Part shown: piece by piece, positions 1-8,828 of the stretch
Numbering within the stretch: the stretch's first letter is position 1
How the letters are laid out: each line of letters begins with the position of its first letter
Origin: Bacteroidota bacterium
GTDB taxonomy: Bacteria; Bacteroidota; Ignavibacteria; UBA10030; UBA8401
Direction: 5' to 3'
Assembly (NCBI GenBank): GCA_041658205.1
Contig: JBBAAO010000001.1
Location: 558,001-622,000 of the forward strand
Length of the DNA stretch: 64,000 bases
Translations under genes and position numbers: made by a program
Notes under the pieces: model-generated
Databases searched by the model: none
What the model saw: the letters and a program-made list of their open reading frames with translations, nothing else
Told to the model about the DNA's origin: nothing

Positions 1-2
1 GA

Positions 3-623
3 AATCCTCAGCTGCATCCAGAGCGTTCATGGAATTTTGATGCAGGATTTATCGGCGGAATTCAGCATGAAATAATCGATTTCAGTGTCGAGGCAAATTA
101 TTTTTCCATCGATGCACGAGATAAAATCGTCTGGCAGCCCGTTGCAGGAGGAATATGGTCCCCAAAAAATCTGCAATCCGTGTCATCTTCAGGAGTTGAA
201 CTGCGCGTCAATGCAAATATGTTCAACCATTTATTGATGTTGAATTATCATCATAACTTTCTGCGCACAATAAAAACGAGTGCAGATACACCAAACGATA
301 TCACGCAGAATAAAATTCTGCCGTTTGTCCCCCAGGAGATATCGTCGTTGATCATTGGAAGTTCATATGCCGGTGTGTCATTAAATATTCTTTATTCGTT
401 TAATGGATTCCGATATGAAACAGCAGATAACAATCCCAGATTTATATTGCCAACATATGAAACGGTCGATGTGAATCTTTCCTATGAATTCAGTTTTGCT
501 TCATATTCATTTCGTATTAGGGGAGAGGTCAATAACATTCTCAACACAGAATATCAGCAGATCCGAGGTTATCCCACCCCGTTAAGAAATTATTTGATAA
601 CCACTGAATTTTCTTTTCAATAA
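3..623 (+). CDS. TonB-dependent outer-membrane receptor, C-terminal part
   Basis: The reading frame is open from the window edge, so this is the last ~206 residues of a longer receptor; a GTG at 180 is internal. The segment NPQLHPERSWNFDAG near the edge is the conserved barrel motif (NPxLxPERS) of BtuB/FepA-type receptors. Alternating hydrophobic strands follow, and the chain ends with aromatic residues (TEFSFQ) as expected for insertion into the outer membrane. Receptors of this class import siderophores, haem or cobalamin using TonB energy. A BtuG-like propeller lipoprotein follows 24 bp downstream, which favours a corrinoid substrate, but the plug domain is outside the window and the substrate cannot be read directly. 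Confidence 0.9.
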   Translation, partial: NPQLHPERSWNFDAGFIGGIQHEIIDFSVEANYFSIDARDKIVWQPVAGGIWSPKNLQSVSSSGVELRVNANMFNHLLMLNYHHNFLRTIKTSADTPNDITQNKILPFVPQEISSLIIGSSYAGVSLNILYSFNGFRYETADNNPRFILPTYETVDVNLSYEFSFASYSFRIRGEVNNILNTEYQQIRGYPTPLRNYLITTEFSFQ

Positions 624-647
624 CCATTAATCAATTACAGGAAAAAC

Positions 648-1703
648 ATGAAAAAATATATCGTCGCATTATTCATCATCATCGCTCTTTCAGGCTGCGA
701 CAAAACCGATCCGATAGTGCCGGCTCAAGAAAATCCCATCTCAACGAAAGGGATTTATATTCTGAACGAAGGAGGTTTTACAAAATTGAATTCTACATTG
801 TCGCTCTTTGTTCCAGATTCGAACAAAATATATTCTGATGTGTTTACTGCAGCAAATAATCGTTCTTTAGGCGACGTTTCAAATGATATTGTTCTCTATA
901 ACAATAAAGCGTTTATTGTCGTTAACAACTCTCACAAGGTAGAGATCATTTCAACTGAAACACATAAATCCCTTGGGACAATCAATGTATCAGGGAATAG
1001 TCCAAACAAAATTGTTATTGTCAGCGACACGAAGGGATATATTACAAATCTGTATAAAGGAAGTGTGACAGCGTTTAACCCTTCAACATATGGCATCATC
1101 AAAGATAATATCTCTGTCGGATTGAATCCGCAAGGGATGGTGGTTGCGAATGGAAAGGTGTTTGTCTGTAATTCTGGTTACGGAAGCGACAGTACTGTTT
1201 CTGTCATTGATCCGATTCGTGACTCAGTCGTTGCAACAATTAAAGTGGCAAAGTCACCGACCGATATCGCTCTGGACAGCGATGGTGATGTGATTGTGTT
1301 ATGCAATGGGTATATGGACTTTTCCAATTCCAAGAATGATACTCCCGGTAATATTTCGGTCATCGATCCTGTGACATATGCGGTAAAGGGAACAATTTCT
1401 CTTCCGCTTGCAACGTACGGTCATCCAAGCGAATTAGCAGTTTCAAACAAAGGATATGGTTATACGGTAGTGCAAAGCGGAGTGTTGAAATTTGATACAA
1501 AAGCAAACACAATTGTTTCGTCGAACTTTATATTAAAAACGCCGTACTCTATCGCCGTCGATAACATCACAGAACGGATTTATCTTGGAGATGCAAAAGA
1601 TTTTAATTCGAATGGAAAGCTGTATGTCTACGACAAGAGTGCAACCTTAAAAGATTCAGCAACAGTTGGAATCATTCCAGGAACAATCATCTTTAAGAAA
1701 TAA
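648..1703 (+). CDS. Surface beta-propeller lipoprotein, BtuG-like (YncE/DUF5074 type)
   Basis: The 351-residue product begins with a lipoprotein signal peptide (lipobox LSGC, Cys about residue 16). The rest is a series of about 40-residue repeats of the YncE/NHL propeller kind (VFVCNSGYG..VSVIDP, GNISVIDP..VKGTI), preceded by an ILNEGG segment seen in DUF5074/BtuG proteins. In Bacteroides, BtuG is a surface propeller lipoprotein that captures cobalamin and hands it to BtuB. The immediate linkage to a TonB receptor fits that arrangement. It could instead serve another ligand; the propeller fold is clearer than the ligand. A rho-independent terminator follows. Confidence 0.7.
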   Translation: MKKYIVALFIIIALSGCDKTDPIVPAQENPISTKGIYILNEGGFTKLNSTLSLFVPDSNKIYSDVFTAANNRSLGDVSNDIVLYNNKAFIVVNNSHKVEIISTETHKSLGTINVSGNSPNKIVIVSDTKGYITNLYKGSVTAFNPSTYGIIKDNISVGLNPQGMVVANGKVFVCNSGYGSDSTVSVIDPIRDSVVATIKVAKSPTDIALDSDGDVIVLCNGYMDFSNSKNDTPGNISVIDPVTYAVKGTISLPLATYGHPSELAVSNKGYGYTVVQSGVLKFDTKANTIVSSNFILKTPYSIAVDNITERIYLGDAKDFNSNGKLYVYDKSATLKDSATVGIIPGTIIFKK

Positions 1704-1721
1704 CATTTCTTTTGTTTGGTC

Positions 1722-1757
1722 AAAAGGCGATGAATATTCATCGCCTTTTTTGTTTTT
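1722..1757 (+). terminator. Rho-independent terminator after the propeller lipoprotein
   Basis: The arms AAAAGGCGATGAA and TTCATCGCCTTTT form a stable hairpin with a very short loop, followed by a run of T. It closes the receptor/lipoprotein unit before pgi. Confidence 0.85.
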
Positions 1758-1801
1758 TATGGCTATATTCTTAAGAATTTCAACCATTTTTTAGGAATAT
1801 T

Positions 1802-3505
1802 ATGCCATCGATTTCAATATCGTCAGGATCATTAAGCGAAAATCTTAACAACCAATTCACTTCGTTTGCAACGCATTCCATTATTAATCGACTGTGGGAA
1901 AAAGATTACACAATTTGGCGGAGTGAAGAGGTTCATAAAAAATCAATCCTTAACCGCCTTGGATGGTTACAAAGTCTTGACCTGATGCTTTCCAATGTAG
2001 ATACACTGATTTCATTCGGAAATGAAATCAAAAATGCCGGGTTTAAACACGTAGTGGTCTTAGGTATGGGTGGAAGCAGTCTTTGTCCCGATGTTTGCCG
2101 GGCTACGTTTGGTTCTGCAGCAGGTTTTCCACATCTGTTAGTGTTAGACAGTACTAATCCTACCTCAGTTTTGCGAATAGAACTGCAGATTGATCTTGCA
2201 AAAACATTGTTCATTGTTGCTTCAAAATCCGGCGGAACAACAGAAACGAACATGTTTTATCAATATTTTTATGACCGCGTCGGTTCCGTGAAAAAGAATC
2301 CGGGTGAAAATTTTGTTGCTGTCACCGATGCGAATACAAAAATGGAGGGGATTGCAAAGGAGAAAAAGTTCAGAAAAATATTCATTAATCCAGAGGATAT
2401 CGGAGGAAGATATTCCGCTCTATCATATTTTGGACTTGTCCCGATGGCCTTGGTCGGAATGGACATCAAGAAATTGCTTCATGCCGCAGATGAGATGAGG
2501 AAACAAAGCCGATTTGAAACGGTTCAGAATCCGGCAGCGCAGATCGGTCTTATGATGGGGGAAGCTCATAATGAAGGAATCGATAAAATGACTTTCGTTA
2601 TTTCCGACGAGATTGCCACATTTGGATATTGGGCAGAACAATTGATTGCTGAAAGTACCGGCAAAGAAGGGAAAGGAATTTTGCCTGTTGAAGGTGAAAT
2701 AATTCCGCAACAATTTAGCAATGCAAAATTCGGATCAGACAGGTTTTTCATTTTTCTCCTTTTAGAAAAGGATGTCAATAAATATGCCGGGTTACAAAAA
2801 GAGCTTGAAGCGAAAAACATTCCTTTTGCTAAAGTGATACTGAAAGATATTTACGAACTTGGGTCTCAATTCTTTCTTTGGGAATTTGCTACTGCAATTT
2901 CAGCGATTGTATTAAAAATTAATCCATTTGATGAGCCAAATGTAAAAGAGAGTAAAGACAATACTGTTAGTGTTATTGATGAGTTTAAGCAAAACGGAAA
3001 ACTTCCGGTTAAGAACAAAATAATCTCCGATGCTCAATTTGCAGTTTTTGGAGAACCTTCATACGCTTCATCACTATCCGCTACATCAGTCTCTTCCTTA
3101 TTGCGGAAACATTTTTCCGGAAAAAGGAATGAGGATTATATCGCTCTGTTGGCGTACATTGACCAAAACAGTGCAAATGAAAAATTGATGTATGCTTTGA
3201 GAGAAGAGTTAACGAAATTGTACGGTCTTCCTTCGACCGTGGGCTTTGGTCCGAGATATCTTCACTCAACCGGACAATTACACAAAGGGGGAAAACCAAA
3301 TGGTATATTTCTCATTATCTCCGCCAATGAGCCAAAGGATGTAACGATTCCTGACGAAATATTTACATTTGAAATATTGAAAAATGCTCAGGGACTGGGC
3401 GATTATCAATCATTTGCGAACAGATCTCGCAGATTGTTACATATCCATTTATCGGGAAGTGTTGAGCAGGGATTAACAGCACTCAAACAAATGATACTCA
3501 ATTAA
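1802..3505 (+). CDS. pgi: Glucose-6-phosphate isomerase (transaldolase/PGI-fusion type)
   Basis: This 567-residue SIS-fold isomerase interconverts glucose 6-phosphate and fructose 6-phosphate. It shows GMGGSSLCPDV (about residue 88), SKSGGTTETN (about 147) and the PGI signature GGRYSALSYFG. The C-terminal part (GFGPRYLHSTGQLHKGG) resembles the PGI half of bifunctional transaldolase/PGI proteins rather than E. coli Pgi, yet no transaldolase domain precedes it. The start ATG follows the terminator of the preceding unit by about 45 bp. nanE follows 10 bp downstream, suggesting one sugar-phosphate transcript. Confidence 0.9.
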   Translation: MPSISISSGSLSENLNNQFTSFATHSIINRLWEKDYTIWRSEEVHKKSILNRLGWLQSLDLMLSNVDTLISFGNEIKNAGFKHVVVLGMGGSSLCPDVCRATFGSAAGFPHLLVLDSTNPTSVLRIELQIDLAKTLFIVASKSGGTTETNMFYQYFYDRVGSVKKNPGENFVAVTDANTKMEGIAKEKKFRKIFINPEDIGGRYSALSYFGLVPMALVGMDIKKLLHAADEMRKQSRFETVQNPAAQIGLMMGEAHNEGIDKMTFVISDEIATFGYWAEQLIAESTGKEGKGILPVEGEIIPQQFSNAKFGSDRFFIFLLLEKDVNKYAGLQKELEAKNIPFAKVILKDIYELGSQFFLWEFATAISAIVLKINPFDEPNVKESKDNTVSVIDEFKQNGKLPVKNKIISDAQFAVFGEPSYASSLSATSVSSLLRKHFSGKRNEDYIALLAYIDQNSANEKLMYALREELTKLYGLPSTVGFGPRYLHSTGQLHKGGKPNGIFLIISANEPKDVTIPDEIFTFEILKNAQGLGDYQSFANRSRRLLHIHLSGSVEQGLTALKQMILN

Positions 3506-3515
3506 TGAAAATGAT

Positions 3516-4211
3516 ATGAATGAATTAATTGCAGAACTCAAACATGGTCTCATAGTTTCATGTCAAAGTGAAGGTGATGATCCATTTAATGCTCCACACC
3601 TAATTGCAAAATTTGCGCTGGCCGCAAAAATGGGGGGCGCTGCCGGTATTCGCACCGAAGGTATTGAAAATATCAAAGCCGTCCGTGCAGAAGTCGATTT
3701 ACCGCTCATTGGGATCATCGACGGTCAATTTGCCAATGGCTGGATTTGTGTCACTCCTGATTTCAAAGATATCGAAGAAATGTTGAAAGCCGGTGCTGAT
3801 ATCGTCGCGCTCGATGTTACGCCAAGGAAACGCCCCAATGGAATGGACGGTATTGAATTTTTTGAGGAAGCGAGAAATCGTTTCGATGTCCCTTTCATCG
3901 CGGATATTTCGACATTTGAAGAGGGAATTCGTGCCGCCGAAATGGGCGCGGATGCCATTGCCACAACACTCTCCGGATATACTGATTATACGCAAAAGCT
4001 GTTGACGGATGAACCCAATTTCCAATTAATTGAAGAACTTTCTCGTGCCGTAAAAATCCCTGTGGTTGCACAAGGAAGAGTGTGGACACCCCAGCAAGCG
4101 AAAGAAGCATTAATGCGCGGCGCATTTTGTGCTGTTGCCGGGAGTGCAATAACCCGTCCGCGGATGGTGACAAAAAAATTTGTTGATACGATGAGCCTTC
4201 AGATCAATTAA
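3516..4211 (+). CDS. nanE: N-acetylmannosamine-6-phosphate 2-epimerase
   Basis: The 231-residue TIM-barrel protein converts ManNAc-6-P to GlcNAc-6-P. Full-length similarity to NanE is visible: an N-terminal strand followed by VSCQSEGDDPF, GAAGIRTEGIENI, PLIGIIDG, ADIVALDVTPRKRP, IADISTFEEG, GADAIATTLSGYT and a terminal AGSAITRP phosphate-binding segment. Length is normal. It lies 10 bp after pgi and 27 bp before a cell-envelope barrel gene. No other sialic-acid genes are present, so a role in amino-sugar recycling is as likely as sialic-acid catabolism. Confidence 0.9.
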   Translation: MNELIAELKHGLIVSCQSEGDDPFNAPHLIAKFALAAKMGGAAGIRTEGIENIKAVRAEVDLPLIGIIDGQFANGWICVTPDFKDIEEMLKAGADIVALDVTPRKRPNGMDGIEFFEEARNRFDVPFIADISTFEEGIRAAEMGADAIATTLSGYTDYTQKLLTDEPNFQLIEELSRAVKIPVVAQGRVWTPQQAKEALMRGAFCAVAGSAITRPRMVTKKFVDTMSLQIN

Positions 4212-4238
4212 CGAGAAAAATAACGTGCGGATCATTGA

Positions 4239-5873
4239 ATGAAAAAAATATTGCTGTTCCTCTTTCCAATCTTTCTCTATTCTCAATCAGTATACCTCCC
4301 TGTAACACATCCACTCTACAAATATTTGGATAAGATGGAAGCGAAACAGATTATTGTTGGCTACCGTGATGTCGTGAAACCAATTTCGCGTGAAGCATTA
4401 GCAAAATTTATTATCCAAATTGACACAACATCACAATTGTTAACCGAGATAGAGCAAGAAGAGCAATTTTTTTACAAAGAAGAATTCTTTCAGGAACTAG
4501 AAAATCTCGGCTATGAAAATATTATTGAAGAACGATGGCATGTATACCAATACAAGAGTGATCCCGGGAGAGTGAATATTGATCTTATCGGAGGGGTCAC
4601 CTATCGTGACCGCGCTGACAATTCATTTACAAAAGTAACGTCGAATGGGTTGAATGCATATGGGTATGTTGGGAAGACAGTCGGAGCATATTTTATGTAC
4701 AGAGATAACAGTCTTTCAGGTTCATACCGCAGCGGGTCAAATCCTCTTTCTTCAGAACCCTCCCAAGTGATAGGGAATCTTGGCAGCAGATTGTATTACG
4801 ACCCTGTTGAGGTACAAGTGAATGTTGATATAGGATTTGTTTCGCTGTCAATGGAAAAAATGCATAATGTTTGGGGTGCAGCGGAACAAGGGAATATCAT
4901 CCTGTCAAACAAAGCGCCATCATTTCCGCAGTTAAAGATTCGCGCAAAACTCGGTGAGAATTTGGATTTCACGTATATCCATGGGTGGTTATATTCTGAT
5001 ATTTTGGATTCAGCCCGTTCGTATCAAAGTTCTACCGTTCCAGGCGGTCTCGGATTTCGTAGAGTCAATCGTCAAAAGTATATTGCTGCACATATGCTGG
5101 AATTCACTCCGTGGGATGGTGTTGATCTGGCAATCGGAGAGTCAGAAGTATATGGCGGTCGCAGCCCTGAATTATTATACCTCATTCCGATCATGTTCTT
5201 TAAAGCTGGTGAGCATTGGATGAATGACACGGATAATTCTCAAATGTTCTTATCTGCTGATCTGAACTTTATTAAGAATCAGAACTATTATCTATCGCTG
5301 TTTATTGATGAGATTTCAACTGAAGATTTTGCAAATACAAACCGACAACACAATCAATTGGCTTTTACTGTTGGAACAAAGTTGTATGATCTAGTTTTTT
5401 CAGATACGAAAATCATAGTTGAATACACACGGTTGAATCCGTGGGTGTATAATCACAGATTTTCGGATGATACATATCAGAGCCACAAGATCAATTTAGG
5501 TCATTGGCTTGGACAGAATGCAGATCTTTTTTCTGTCGGCGTCTATCATCGGCCTATGCACAATCTGGAGATTGGATTGTTCTTTGAATCCCTTCGCAAA
5601 GGAGGGAAAGACTCAACAGTGATGCAGTATCGGCTTCCGAGTCCAACCATATTATACAGTCCTCTTACAAAACAACAAACGTTTGGATTTGTAGGAACAT
5701 ATGAACCGACGAGAGATCTCATTATTGATATGAACATCTTGCTCAGTCGCTTTACAACTCAGGTAACGTCCTCAAGTTATTCTTTCCAAAATAGTCCAAA
5801 TGAGTATATAATCACTTCGGACTATGCGAAAAAGTGGGACATTTTTGTCGGGATGAGGTATAACTTTGATTGA
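4239..5873 (+). CDS. Outer-membrane beta-barrel, capsule-assembly Wzi-like
   Basis: The 544-residue protein has a signal peptide (MKKILLFLFPIFLYSQ). An N-terminal helical segment (VTHPLYKYLDKMEAKQII...ISREALAKFI) resembles an S-layer-homology-like module. The remainder is rich in amphipathic strands with aromatic girdles and ends in MRYNFD, a typical outer-membrane barrel terminus. This architecture is common among Bacteroidota proteins annotated as Wzi-family capsule assembly proteins. Wzi itself anchors capsular polysaccharide at the cell surface; that role is inferred here. It follows nanE closely. Confidence 0.6.
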   Translation: MKKILLFLFPIFLYSQSVYLPVTHPLYKYLDKMEAKQIIVGYRDVVKPISREALAKFIIQIDTTSQLLTEIEQEEQFFYKEEFFQELENLGYENIIEERWHVYQYKSDPGRVNIDLIGGVTYRDRADNSFTKVTSNGLNAYGYVGKTVGAYFMYRDNSLSGSYRSGSNPLSSEPSQVIGNLGSRLYYDPVEVQVNVDIGFVSLSMEKMHNVWGAAEQGNIILSNKAPSFPQLKIRAKLGENLDFTYIHGWLYSDILDSARSYQSSTVPGGLGFRRVNRQKYIAAHMLEFTPWDGVDLAIGESEVYGGRSPELLYLIPIMFFKAGEHWMNDTDNSQMFLSADLNFIKNQNYYLSLFIDEISTEDFANTNRQHNQLAFTVGTKLYDLVFSDTKIIVEYTRLNPWVYNHRFSDDTYQSHKINLGHWLGQNADLFSVGVYHRPMHNLEIGLFFESLRKGGKDSTVMQYRLPSPTILYSPLTKQQTFGFVGTYEPTRDLIIDMNILLSRFTTQVTSSSYSFQNSPNEYIITSDYAKKWDIFVGMRYNFD

Positions 5874-5919
5874 TATTAAACTTACCTGCCCATGATTGTG
5901 TCAAAACGTCACGAATTGA

Positions 5920-6468
5920 ATGAATCAAACCGATGAACTGCAGTTAATAAAAGATTTCAATAACGGGAACGAACAGGCATATAATCAGCTTGTCCTTCGT
6001 TATAAAGAAAAAATTTATTGGATTGTTCGTCGCATGATTCCAGATCATGACGAAGCAGACGATGTAACACAAAGTGTCTTTATTAAAGCCTATCATTCAT
6101 TAAAGACATTCAAAGGCGATTCAAGTTTTTACACGTGGATCTATCGAATTGCCATTAACCTGTCTCTGAATGAAATTCGCAGAAAAAAGATCCGAAAAAC
6201 ATTTTCCATCAATGAGGAAGTTCACCAGATTCGTTCATCGGATGCTCATCCGTTAGAGTTGCTGGAAAAAAAAGAACAAACAAGGCAGATTGAAAACGCA
6301 ATTGAACGATTACCGGAGAAACAAAAAAAAGTATTTCTATTGCGGTATTATGAAGAGTTACCGTATGACGAGATAGCAAAAATATTGAAGACGAGTGTTG
6401 GGGGATTAAAAGCAAATTATTTTCATGCGGTAAAAAAAATCGGAGAATATCTTAAACATGAAAAGTAA
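5920..6468 (+). CDS. ECF-type RNA polymerase sigma factor
   Basis: The 182-residue protein has only sigma regions 2 and 4. Region 2 covers YNQLVLRYKEKIYWIVRR through DEADDVTQSVFIKAYHSL and FYTWIYRIAINLSLNEIRR. Region 4 covers IERLPEKQKKVFLLRYYEELPYDEIAKIL and ends in the helix-turn-helix SVGGLKANYFHAVKKI. The stop overlaps the next gene by 11 bp, and that product looks like a membrane anti-sigma factor, so the pair is probably a signal-responsive regulator. The Spy-like third gene suggests an envelope-stress regulon. Confidence 0.95.
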   Translation: MNQTDELQLIKDFNNGNEQAYNQLVLRYKEKIYWIVRRMIPDHDEADDVTQSVFIKAYHSLKTFKGDSSFYTWIYRIAINLSLNEIRRKKIRKTFSINEEVHQIRSSDAHPLELLEKKEQTRQIENAIERLPEKQKKVFLLRYYEELPYDEIAKILKTSVGGLKANYFHAVKKIGEYLKHEK

Positions 6469-7048
6469 AGAGTTACATGAAGTGTTGATTGATTATGTTG
6501 AAGGTACACTATCGACAGAGAAAAAAAACGAAGTCGATCTGATGCTGACTGCTTCGCCGGAAATGCGTGAAGAGATTGAATTATTGAAAGAAACATTTAC
6601 GGTGTTACAGACAGAAGAGGTATCCCCCGTCCCTGAACACTATTTCACCAATTTTTTGCCTCAGATAAGGGAAAAAATTGACAATGGTGAAAACTATACT
6701 TTTTGGTCTATTCCTGAATGGATTCACTCTTTTCTCCGGCCTGTAATGGCAGCAATAGTAATTCTGACTTTATACGGATTATATTATTCCTTCAATCCGG
6801 AGAGCATTTCGTCGCCGATCTATTCACTGGTGAGTGAATTTGAGCAAAATGAAATTACGATGCTCATGGAAGAAACATCTGCTCTTACGTTGAGCACTGC
6901 GGAAAATCTTCTCGATACCAAAGTATCCGATGAACTTTTCGGGATTGATGCATCGACGTATCAGACGGAAAATGAAGTGTTTGCATTGCTTGAAGAACAA
7001 GAAGCAGAACAGGTGGTAGAACTGTTCCAAAAAAATACGATTCCTTAG
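6458..7048 (+). CDS. Probable membrane anti-sigma factor
   Basis: The 196-residue product overlaps the sigma gene by 11 bp. Its N-terminus (LHEVLIDYVEGTLSTEKKNEVDLML) looks like the cytoplasmic anti-sigma domain start, but it lacks the HxxxCxxC zinc motif. One membrane segment (about residues 84-105, FLRPVMAAIVILTLYGLYYSF) is followed by an acidic periplasmic tail of about 90 residues. Position and topology support an anti-sigma role; no direct sequence signature proves it. Confidence 0.7.
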   Translation: MKSKELHEVLIDYVEGTLSTEKKNEVDLMLTASPEMREEIELLKETFTVLQTEEVSPVPEHYFTNFLPQIREKIDNGENYTFWSIPEWIHSFLRPVMAAIVILTLYGLYYSFNPESISSPIYSLVSEFEQNEITMLMEETSALTLSTAENLLDTKVSDELFGIDASTYQTENEVFALLEEQEAEQVVELFQKNTIP

Positions 7049-7056
7049 GAGATAGT

Positions 7057-7536
7057 ATGAACTATTATAAATTTGCACTCACATATATTGTTGCATCGTT
7101 AACCATGTTTGCGCAACCGCCGGATGCCATGGGAGGCCATTTTCAGCGTCCGATGGAACGATTGGAAAGCTTTAAGAAAATTCGGATGATTGAAGCACTT
7201 AAGTTGGATGAGGAAACAGGATTAAAACTTGTGGGCCGATATAATAAACACCGTGAAAGTGTAAAAGAGCTAGAGGAGGATCGCACCAAGATAATTGAAA
7301 AACTTGATGAACAAGTTCGTTCGAATGCTACAGATTCTGATTTGCAGAAATCGTTCAACGAATTCTTTGAAATTGAAAAGAAAATATCGGATGCCCGTAA
7401 AAAATATCTTGAGGGCCTGAAAGAAATCTTTACTAATAAACAAATTGCTGAATATATGATTTTCGAAAGAAATTTTATGAAGGACCTTCGAAAAGTCGTG
7501 AAAGATGTTCAGAAAGAACGCCGACAAAAAGATTGA
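7057..7536 (+). CDS. Spy/CpxP-like periplasmic protein
   Basis: The 159-residue exported protein has a short signal peptide (residues 1-19, ending MFAQ) and an almost entirely helical, highly charged mature part with repeated Glu/Lys-rich heptads. This resembles the Spy/CpxP/zinc-resistance group of periplasmic chaperones and stress sensors. It begins 8 bp after the anti-sigma candidate, completing a sigma/anti-sigma/effector unit. It might act as a sensor that damps the sigma system or as a chaperone target gene. A strong terminator follows. Confidence 0.6.
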   Translation: MNYYKFALTYIVASLTMFAQPPDAMGGHFQRPMERLESFKKIRMIEALKLDEETGLKLVGRYNKHRESVKELEEDRTKIIEKLDEQVRSNATDSDLQKSFNEFFEIEKKISDARKKYLEGLKEIFTNKQIAEYMIFERNFMKDLRKVVKDVQKERRQKD

Positions 7537-7558
7537 ATACTATTCACAAAAGGGTAAT

Positions 7559-7591
7559 AAAAAGGTGAAGCATTGTGCTTCACCTTTTTTG
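7559..7591 (+). terminator. Rho-independent terminator after the sigma operon
   Basis: The arms AAAAGGTGAAGCA and TGCTTCACCTTTT pair around a TTG loop and are followed by more T. The annotated long frame of the next gene would begin inside this hairpin, which argues for the downstream GTG start of that gene. Confidence 0.9.
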
Positions 7592-7596
7592 TTTAT

Positions 7597-7628
7597 TTTG
7601 GTTCTCTTTAATTTTTTTGATATATTTT
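7597..7628 (+). promoter_or_regulatory. Candidate Bacteroidota-type promoter for the cysteine desulfurase
   Basis: TTTG (7597-7600), a 20-bp spacer and TATATTTT (7621-7628) match the Bacteroidota -33 TTTG / -7 TAnnTTTG pattern except for the last base. The GTG start codon at 7632 lies only 4 bp beyond the -7 box, so a transcript from here would be leaderless or nearly so. Confidence 0.4.
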
Positions 7629-7631
7629 TAC

Positions 7632-8816
7632 GTGATAAACAATAAACAGCATATTTATCTTGATTATAGCGCAACAACTCCGTTGGACACCGAAGTTGCC
7701 GAAGTCGTTCGACTGCATTTGAACGAGACATTCGGTAACGCATCGTCTGTTCATGCATTTGGAAGGAGTGCAAAAGTTGTTCTCGAAGAAAGCAGGGAAA
7801 AAATTGCGCGTTCAATTGGAGCTGATACAGCCGAAATATTTTTTACGTCCGGCGGCACAGAGTCAGATAACCATGCGTTGATGGGATCTGCTCTTTCGCA
7901 GCGACGCAGCAGTGGAAAAGATCATATCATCGTTTCCGCTATTGAGCATCATGCGGTTTTGGATTGTGCTGAATATCTTCATGAATTAGGGTTTACCATC
8001 TCCCGAATTCCTGTCGATTCCAATGGATTTGTTCAACCCGAAGAGATCAAAAAACTCATCACGGATAAAACATGTATTGTATCGGTGATGCATGCCAATA
8101 ATGAAACCGGAGCAATTCAGCCTATCCAAGAGATTTCAGCAATAACAAAAAATTTTGGAATTCCATTCCATTCGGACACTGTGCAGACTTTTGGTAAAAT
8201 TCCAGTGAATGTAAATGACCTTGGCGTTGATATTCTTGCTCTTTCTGCTCACAAGATATACGGTCCCAAAGGAATAGGCGCAATTTATATCCGAAAAGGG
8301 ACAAACCTGGATGCATTCCTCCACGGCGGTGCTCAGGAACGAAAGAACCGTCCGGGAACCGAAAACATACCGTTGATTGCAGGTTTTGCAAAGGCGATTG
8401 AATTAGCGGAAAATAATAGGGAAAAACTGTATACCGCAGTATCAGATTTTCGGTCCGAACTTTTGAATATTATCAGATCATCATCTGTCGGGATAGTCCT
8501 CAATTCAATTGAGGACCGTTCCCTGCCCCATATACTTAATGTTTCGCTCGATTCGACGTACTATGAAATTGAAAGCGAAACCTTATTGTTAAATATGGAT
8601 CTTCGAGGAATCGCAGTTTCCAGCGGTTCTGCCTGCACTTCAGGGAGTGTACAACCTTCGCATGTTCTTTTGGCAATGGGTCGTGATGCCAAAACTGCTC
8701 AGGCCGCAATTCGTTTTTCATTTGGAAAATTCACAACAATTCAAGAAGTTAAGAGGGCAGGGGAGACATTCTGCTCAATCGTTCAATCGTTTTTGAAGAA
8801 ACCATATACCGTTTAA
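7632..8816 (+). CDS. Cysteine desulfurase (IscS/NifS family)
   Basis: The enzyme takes sulfur from cysteine as a persulfide for Fe-S clusters and thio-cofactors. The frame extends upstream to 7575, but that start lies in the preceding terminator, so I choose GTG 7632, which gives 394 residues beginning close to the usual IYLDYSATTPLD. The PLP lysine is in SAHKIYGPKG (K208), the PLP-stacking histidine in IEHHAVLDC, and the active-site cysteine in SSGSACTSGS (C335). No iscU, sufE or thiI lies beside it. A lipoprotein gene follows 12 bp downstream. Confidence 0.93.
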   Translation: MINNKQHIYLDYSATTPLDTEVAEVVRLHLNETFGNASSVHAFGRSAKVVLEESREKIARSIGADTAEIFFTSGGTESDNHALMGSALSQRRSSGKDHIIVSAIEHHAVLDCAEYLHELGFTISRIPVDSNGFVQPEEIKKLITDKTCIVSVMHANNETGAIQPIQEISAITKNFGIPFHSDTVQTFGKIPVNVNDLGVDILALSAHKIYGPKGIGAIYIRKGTNLDAFLHGGAQERKNRPGTENIPLIAGFAKAIELAENNREKLYTAVSDFRSELLNIIRSSSVGIVLNSIEDRSLPHILNVSLDSTYYEIESETLLLNMDLRGIAVSSGSACTSGSVQPSHVLLAMGRDAKTAQAAIRFSFGKFTTIQEVKRAGETFCSIVQSFLKKPYTV

Positions 8817-8828
8817 TGAAGGATTCAT

